Source: Synchiropus splendidus
Lineage: Eukaryota > Chordata > Actinopteri > Syngnathiformes > Callionymidae
Length of the DNA: 64,000 nucleotides
Reading direction: 5' to 3'
Assembly: GCF_027744825.2 (NCBI RefSeq)
Contig: NC_071350.1
Coordinates: 868,001 to 932,000, forward strand
Shown here: piece after piece, positions 58,005 through 64,000 of the stretch
How the letters are laid out: each line of letters begins with the position of its first letter
How positions within the stretch are numbered: the stretch's first letter is position 1
Made by a program: the position numbers and the translations under genes
The notes under the pieces: model-generated
What the model saw: the letters and a program-made list of their open reading frames with translations, nothing else
Told to the model about the DNA's origin: nothing
The model's database searches: none

Positions 58005-58995
58005 ATCTAAGCTGTTTGAAGTGTTTTTCCAAAGTTATCAACATTTTTATGTTTGGCGTACCGGAATCGACCTTATCTCAGGCTGAAAACGCGTTTTCTG
58101 CATTGTGCCATAACTTTGCAGGGAAGCTTCAGAACATGAAATTTTAAACTTGCGCTATAGCAGAAAAGGTCTTTCTAGTAGTTGTACATCAAATTTATGC
58201 TGTCTGAAGTGTTTTTCCAAAGTTATCCACATTTTAATGTTTGGCGTTCCGGAATCGACCTTATCTCAGGCTGAAAACGTGTTTTACGCATTGTGCCTTA
58301 AATTTGCATAAAGCTTCAGAACATGAAATTTTCACCTCCCACTATAGCAGAAAGGGTCTTTCTAGTAGTTGCACATTAAATCTAAGCTGTCAGAAGTGTT
58401 ATTCCAAAGTAATCAACATTTTTACGTTTGGCGTTTTGGAAACCACCTTATCTCAGGCTGAAAACGGGTTTTCTGCATTGTGCCATAACTTCTCAGGGAA
58501 GCTTCAGAACATGAAATGTTCACCTCCCACTATAGCAGATAGGGTCTTTCTAGTAGTTGCACATCAAATCTAAGCTGTCTGAAGTGTTTTTCGAAAGCTA
58601 TCAACATTTTTTAGATTGGCGTTTCGGAAACGACCTTATCTCGGGCTGAAAACGCGTTTTCTGCATTGTGCCATAACTTTGCAGGAAACTTCAAAATATG
58701 AAATTCTAACCTCCCACTATTGCAGAAAGGGTCTGTCTTGTAGTTGCACATCAAATCTAAGCTGTCTGAAATGTTTTTCCAAAGTTATCTACATTTTTAT
58801 GTTTGGCGTTCCGGAATCGACCTTATCTCAGGCGGAAAACGCTTTTTACGCATTGTGCCATAACTTTGTAGGGAAGCTTCAGAACATTAATTTTTCACCT
58901 CCCACAATGGCAGAAAGGGTCTTTCTAGTAGTTGCACATCAAATCTAAGCTGTCTGAAGTGTTTTTCCAAAATTATCAACAGTTTTACGTTTGGC
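58005..58995. repeat. Block copy 1 (partner about 59883-60873)
   Basis: Offset 1878 bp (ten monomers minus 2). Shared variants are GGCGTACCGG, AAACTTGCGCTATAGC with GAAAAGGTC, CAAATTTATGCTG, TTATCCACA, CCTTAAATTTGCATAAAGC, GTTATTCC and TTTTTTAGATTGG. The variant AAACTTGCGCTATAGC also appears near 7042, about 51 kb away. Confidence 0.84.
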
Positions 58996-59882
58996 GTTCC
59001 GGAATCAACATTATCTCAGGCTGAAAACGCATTTTCTGCATTGTGCCATAACTTTGTAAGGAAGCTTCAGAACATGAAATTTTCACCTCCCACTATAGCA
59101 GAAAGGGTCTTTCTAGTAGTTGCACATCAAATCGAAGCTGTTTGAATTGTTTTTCCAAAGTTATCAACATTTTAATGTTTGGCGTTCTGTTACCCATCTT
59201 ATCTCAGGCTGAAAACGCGTTTTCTGCATTGTGCCATAACTTTGCAGGGAAGCTTCAGAACATGAAATTTCTACATCCCACTATAGCAGAAAGGATATTT
59301 CTAGTAGTTGCACATCAAATCTAAGCTGTTTGAAGTGTTTTTCCAAAGTAATCAACATTTTTAAGTTTGGCGTTCCGGAATCAACCTTATCTGAGGCTGA
59401 AAACGCGTTTTACACATTGTGCCATAACTTTGCAGGAAAGCTTCAGAACATGAAATTTTCAACTCCCACTATAGCAGAAAGGCTCTTTCTAGTAGTTGCA
59501 CATCAAATCTAAGCTGTCTAATGAGTTTTTCCAAAGTTATCAATATTTTTATGTTTGGCGTTCCGGAATCGACCTTCTCTCAGGCTGAAAATGCGTTTCC
59601 TGCATTGTGGCATAACTTTGCAGGGAAGCTTCAGAACATCGAATTTTCACCTCCCACAATGGCAGAAATGGTCTTTCTAGTAGTTGCACATAAAATCTAA
59701 GCTGTCTGAAGTGTTTTTCCAGAATTATGAACATGTTTATGTTTGGCGTTCCGGAATCGACCTTATCTCAGACTGAAAACGCATTTTACGCATTACGCCA
59801 TAACTTTGGAGGGAAGCTTCAGAACATCGAATTTTCAATACCCACTATATCAGAAAGCGTCTTTCTAGTAGTTGCACATCAA

Positions 59883-60873
59883 ATCTAAGCAGTCTGAAGT
59901 GTTTTTCCAAAGTTATCAACATTTTTATGTTTGGCGTACCGGAATCGACCTTATCTCAGGCTGAAAACGCGTTTTCTGCATTGTGCCATAACTTTGCAGG
60001 GAAGCTTCAGAACATGAAATTTTAAACTTGCGCTATAGCAGAAAAGGTCTTTCTAGTAGTTGTACATCAAATTTATGCTGTCTGAAGTGTTTTTCCAAAG
60101 TTATCCACAATTTAATGTTTGGCGTTCCGGAATCGACCTTATCTCAGGCTGAAAACGTGTTTTACGCATTGTGCCTTAAATTTGCATAAAGCTTCAGAAC
60201 ATGAAATTTTCACCTCCCACTATAGCAGAAAGGGTCTTTCTAGTAGTTGCACATTAAATCTAAGCTGTCAGAAGTGTTATTCCAAAGTAATCAACATTTT
60301 TACGTTTGGCGTTTTGGAAACCACCTTATCTCAGGCTGAAAACGCGTTTTCTGCATTGTGCCATAACTTCTCAGGGAAGCTTCAGAACATGAAATGTTCA
60401 CCTCCCACTATAGCAGATAGTGTCTTTCTAGTAGTTGCACATCAAATCTAAGCTGTCTGAAGTGTTTTTCGAAAGCTATCAACATTTTTTAGATTGGCGT
60501 TTCGGAAACGACCTTATCTCGGGCTGAAAACGCGTTTTCTGCATTGTGCCATAACTTTGCAGGAAACTTCAAAATATGAAATTCTAACCTCCCACTATAG
60601 CAGAAAGGGTCTGTCTTGTAGTTGCACATCAAATCTAAGCTGTCTGAAATGTTTTTCCAAAGTTATCTACATTTTTATGTTTGGCGTTCCGGAATCGACC
60701 TTATCTCAGGCTGAAAACGCTTTTTACGCATTGTGCCATAACTTTGCAGGGAAGCTTCAGAACATTAATTTTTCACCTCCCACAATGGCAGAAAGGGTCT
60801 TTCTAGTAGTTGCACATCAAATCTAAGCTGTCTGAAGTGTTTTTCCAAAATTATCAACAGTTTTATGTTTGGC
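59883..60873. repeat. Block copy 2 (partner about 58005-58995)
   Basis: Second copy of the ten-monomer block. Visible differences include AAACGGGTTTTC versus AAACGCGTTTTC and CAGGCGGAAAAC versus CAGGCTGAAAAC. Confidence 0.83.
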
Positions 60874-61150
60874 ATTCCGGAATCGATCTTATCTCAGGCT
60901 GTAAACGCGTTTTACGCATGGTGCCATAACTTTGCCGTGAAGCTTCAGAACATGAAATTTGCACCTCCCACAATGGCAGAAAGGGTCTTTCTAGTAGTTG
61001 CACGTGAAATCTAAGCTGTCTGAAGTGTTTTTCCAAAGTTGTCAACATTTTCATGTTTGGCGTTCCGGAATCGACCTTATCTCAGGCTGAAAACGCGTTT
61101 TACGCATTGTGCCATAACTTAGCATAAAGCTTCAGAACATGAAATTTTCA
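60763..61150. repeat. Dimer block shared with 62454-62841
   Basis: Offset 1691 bp. Shared variants: AACATTAATTTTTCACC, TTTGGCATTCCGG, GATCTTATC, GCTGTAAACGCG, TTGCCGTGAAG, GCACGTGAAATC and ACTTAGCATAAAGC. The flanks on both sides differ between copies, so this is a short mobile segment of the array. Confidence 0.8.
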
Positions 61151-62886
61151 CCTCCCACTATAGCAGAAAGGGTCTTTCTGGTAGTTGCACATCAAATCTA
61201 AGCTGTCTGTAGAGTTTTTCCTGAGTTATCAACATTTTTATGTTTGGCGTTCCGGAATCGACCTTATCTCAGGCTTAAAACGCGTTTTCTGCATTGTGCC
61301 ATAACATTGCAGGGAAGCTTTAGAACATGAAATTTTCACCTCCCACTTCAGCAGAAAGGGTATTTCTAGTAGTTGCACATCAAATCTAAGCTGTCTGTAG
61401 AGTTTTTCCTGAGTTATCAAAATTTTTATGTTTGGCGTTCCGGAATCGACCTTATCTCAGGCTGAAAACGCGTTTTCGGCATTGTGCCATAACTTTGCAG
61501 GGAAGCTTTAGAACATGAAATTTTCACCTCCCACTTCAGCAGAAAGGGTATTTCTAGTAGTTGCACAACAAATCTAAGCTGTCTGAAGTGTTTTTCGAAA
61601 GTTATCAAGATTTTTATGTTTGGCGTTCCGGAATCGACCTTATCTCTGGCTGAAAACGCGTTTTGCGCATTGTGCCATAACTTTGCAGGAAAGCTTCAGA
61701 ACATGATATTTTCACCTCCCACTATAGCAGAAAGGGTCTTTCTAGTACTTGTACATCATATCCTAGCTGTCTGAAGTGTTTTTCCAAAGTTATGAACATT
61801 TTTATGTTTGGCGTTCCGGAATTGACCTTATGTGAGGCTGAAAACGCGTTGTCTGCATTGTGACATAACTTTGCAGGGAAGCTTCAGAACATGAACTTTT
61901 AACCTCCCATTATAGCAGAAAGGGTCTTTCTTGTAGTTGCACATCAAATCTAAGCAGTACGAAGTGTTTTTCCAAAGTTATCAACATTTTTATGTTTGGC
62001 GTTCCGGAATCGACCTTATCTCAGGCTGAAAACGCGTTTCCTGCATTGTCGCATAACTTTGCAGGGAAGCTTCAGAACATCGAATTTTCACCTCCCACAA
62101 TGGCAGAAATGGTCTGTCTAGTAGTTGCACATCAAATCTAAGCTGTCTGAAGTGTTTTTCCAGAATTATGAACATTTTTATGTTTGGCGTTCCGGAATCG
62201 ACCTTATCACAGGCTGAAAACGCGTTTTACGCATTGTGCCATAACTTTGGTGCGAAGCTTCAGATCATCGAATATTTACCACCCACTATATCAGAAAGGG
62301 TCTTTCTAGTAGTTGCACATCAAATCTAAGCTGTCTGAAGTGTTTTTCCAAAGTTAGCAACATTTTTATGTTTGTCGTTCTGAAATCAACCTCATCTCAG
62401 GCTGAAAACGAGTTTTACGCATTGTGCCAGAACTTTGCAGGGAAGCTTCAGAACATTAATTTTTCACCTCCCACAATGGCAGAAAGGGTCTTTCTAGTAG
62501 TTGCACATCAAATCTAAGCTGTCTGAAATGTTTTTCCAAAATTATCAACAGTTTTATGTTTGGCATTCCGGAATCGATCTTATCTCAGGCTGTAAACGCG
62601 TTTTACGCATGGTGCCATAACTTTGCCGTGAAGCTTCAGAACATGAAATTTTCACCTCCCACAATGGCAGAAAGGGTCTTTCTAGTAGTTGCACGTGAAA
62701 TCTAAGCTGTCTGAAGTGTTTTTCCAAAGTTGTCAACATTTTCATGTTTGGCGTTCCGGAATCGACCTTATCTCAGGCTGAAAACGCGTTTTACGCATTG
62801 TGCCATAACTTAGCATAAAGCTTCAGAACATGAAATTTTCACCTCCCACTGTAGCAGAAAGGGTCTTTCTCGTAGTTGCACATCAA

Positions 62887-64000
62887 ATCTAAGCTGTTTG
62901 AAGTCTTTTTCGAAAGTTTTCAACATTTTTATGTTTGGTGTTCCTGAATCGACCTTATCTCAGGCTGAAAACGCGTTTTCTGCATTGTGCCATAACTTTG
63001 CAGGGAAGCTTCAGATCATGAAATGTTCATTTCCCACTACAGCAGAAAGGGTCTTTCTAGTAGTTGCACATCAAATCTAAGCTGTCTGAAGTGTTTTTCG
63101 AAAGTTTTCAACAGTTTTATGTTTGGTGTTCCTGAATCGACCTTTTCTCAGGCTGAAAACGCGTTTTCTGAATTGTGCCATAACTTTGCAGGGAAGCTTC
63201 AGAACATGACATTTTCACCTCCCACTATAGCATAACGGGTCTCTCTGTAGTTGCAAATCAAATCTAAGCTGTCTGAAGTGTTTTTCCAGAATTATGAACC
63301 TTTTTATGTTTGGCGTTCCGGAATCGACCTTATCTCTGGCTGAAAACGCGTTTTGCGCATTGTGCCATAACTTTGCAGGAAAGCTTCAGAACATGATATT
63401 TTCACCTCCCACTATAGCAGAAAGGGTCTTTCTAGTACTTGTACATCAAATCCTAGCTGTCTGAAGTGTTTTTCCGAAGTTATGAACATTTTTATGTTTG
63501 GCGTTCCGGAATTGACCTTATGTGAGGCTGAAAACGCGTTTTCTGCATTGTGACATAACTTTGCAGGGAAGCTTCAGAACATGAACTTTTAACCTCCCAC
63601 TATAGCAGAAAGGGTCTTTCTAGTAGTTGCACATCAAATCTAAGCGGTACGAAGTGTTTTTCCAAAGTTATCAACATTTTTATGTTTGGCGTTCCGGAAT
63701 CGACCTTATCTCAGGCTGAAAACGCGTTTCCTGCATTGTCGCATAACTTTGCAGGGAAGCTTCAGAACATCGAATTTTCACCTCCCACAATGGCAGAAAT
63801 GGTCTGTCTAGTAGTTGCACACCAAATCTAAGCTGTCTGAAGTGTTTTTCCAGAATTATGAACATTTTTATGTTTGGCGTTCCGGAATCGACCTTATCAC
63901 AGGCTGAAAACGCGTTTTACGCATTGTGCCATAACTTTGGTGCGAAGCTTCAGATCATCGAATATTTACCACCCACTATATCAGAAAGGGTCTTTCTAGT
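62887..64000. repeat. Recent block duplication, copy 2, running off the window
   Basis: Second copy of 56690-57803. It ends only because the window ends, so the real duplicated block may be longer. Confidence 0.87.

Larger units (their letters stand above)
27263..64000. repeat. 188-bp satellite array, right arm
   Basis: The same satellite resumes directly after the LINE tail, in the same orientation and in mid-monomer, and runs to the window edge with about 195 monomers by length. No non-satellite insertion larger than a few bases is visible. Subtypes differ from place to place: monomers with GTTTCGGAAACC or GTTCGGAAACC followed by TTGTCTC occur up to about 38.2 kb, the four-monomer unit with TCTGGATAGTGCC occupies about 39-43.6 kb, and monomers with TTATGTGAGG and TCACCTCCCACAATGG are common after 44 kb. 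The window ends inside a monomer, so the array extends beyond it. No gene is supported in this arm. Confidence 0.97.

Noticed and set aside
58226..58236. TTATCCACA, resembling a bacterial DnaA box, and TTATCAACA in nearly every monomer
   Set aside because: The sequence is eukaryotic; this is a fixed part of the satellite monomer, so the match is chance.
28265..63865. The same kind of open frames in the right arm
   Set aside because: Same reasoning; they are the satellite read in different frames.
1..64000. CRISPR array because of regular repeats
   Set aside because: There are no distinct spacers; the whole 188-bp unit is repeated, with no cas genes and a eukaryotic LINE in the middle.
1..64000. 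Assembly artefact as the cause of the near-identical blocks
   Set aside because: Not excluded, but copies carry distinct small differences and their offsets include whole-monomer steps, which suggests real array evolution. Long-read depth would decide.

Overview
The window is eukaryotic and almost entirely one AT-rich tandem satellite with a 188-bp monomer, interrupted once by a non-LTR retrotransposon (LINE). Apart from that element's own reading frame I find no host gene, RNA gene, CRISPR array or prokaryotic feature. The LINE protein has an apurinic-type endonuclease followed by a reverse transcriptase, and the element ends in a short tandem-repeat tail instead of poly(A). It looks like the L2/CR1-like LINEs that are abundant in teleost fish, so a fish genome is the best guess. 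The satellite itself I do not recognise. Its monomer length and higher-order organisation resemble centromeric or pericentromeric satellites, but that role is inferred.

Layout. Positions 1-24071 hold about 128 satellite monomers. Positions 24072-27262 hold the LINE (5' end, 979-codon ORF, 3' UTR, AATAAA signal, six AAGTCT units). Positions 27263-64000 hold about 195 more monomers. Three broad domains can be told apart by monomer subtypes. The left domain (1 to about 15.3 kb) has mixed monomers plus recent block duplications. The central domain (about 15.4-38.9 kb) is rich in monomers with ACGTTTGGCGTTTCGG and TTGTCTC variants in 4-, 5- and 8-monomer higher-order units, and the LINE lies inside it. 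The right domain (about 38.9-64 kb) starts with a clear 4-monomer (752-bp) higher-order repeat at about 40.2-43.6 kb and continues with overlapping multi-kilobase duplicated blocks.

Structure of the monomer. A representative monomer (53320-53507) is 188 bp and about 40% GC by direct count. All five CpGs of the common form lie within 37 bp. That part also holds the palindrome TTCCGGAA and the 14-bp palindrome GAAAACGCGTTTTC. A third palindrome, GAAGCTTC (HindIII), lies 35 bp further on centre to centre. A 9-bp inverted repeat (CAAAGTTAT / ATAACTTTG) flanks the CpG segment at a 71-bp spacing.

How the parts relate. The array has been reshaped by unequal exchange in monomer steps: the offsets between duplicated blocks jump by 188, 376 or 564 bp. 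The LINE entered one monomer of a subtype that also exists uninterrupted elsewhere, including a paralogous empty site at about 34030. Removing about 3192 bp restores the 188-bp register across the insertion. The many 60-110-codon open frames in the array are by-products of the satellite sequence, not genes.
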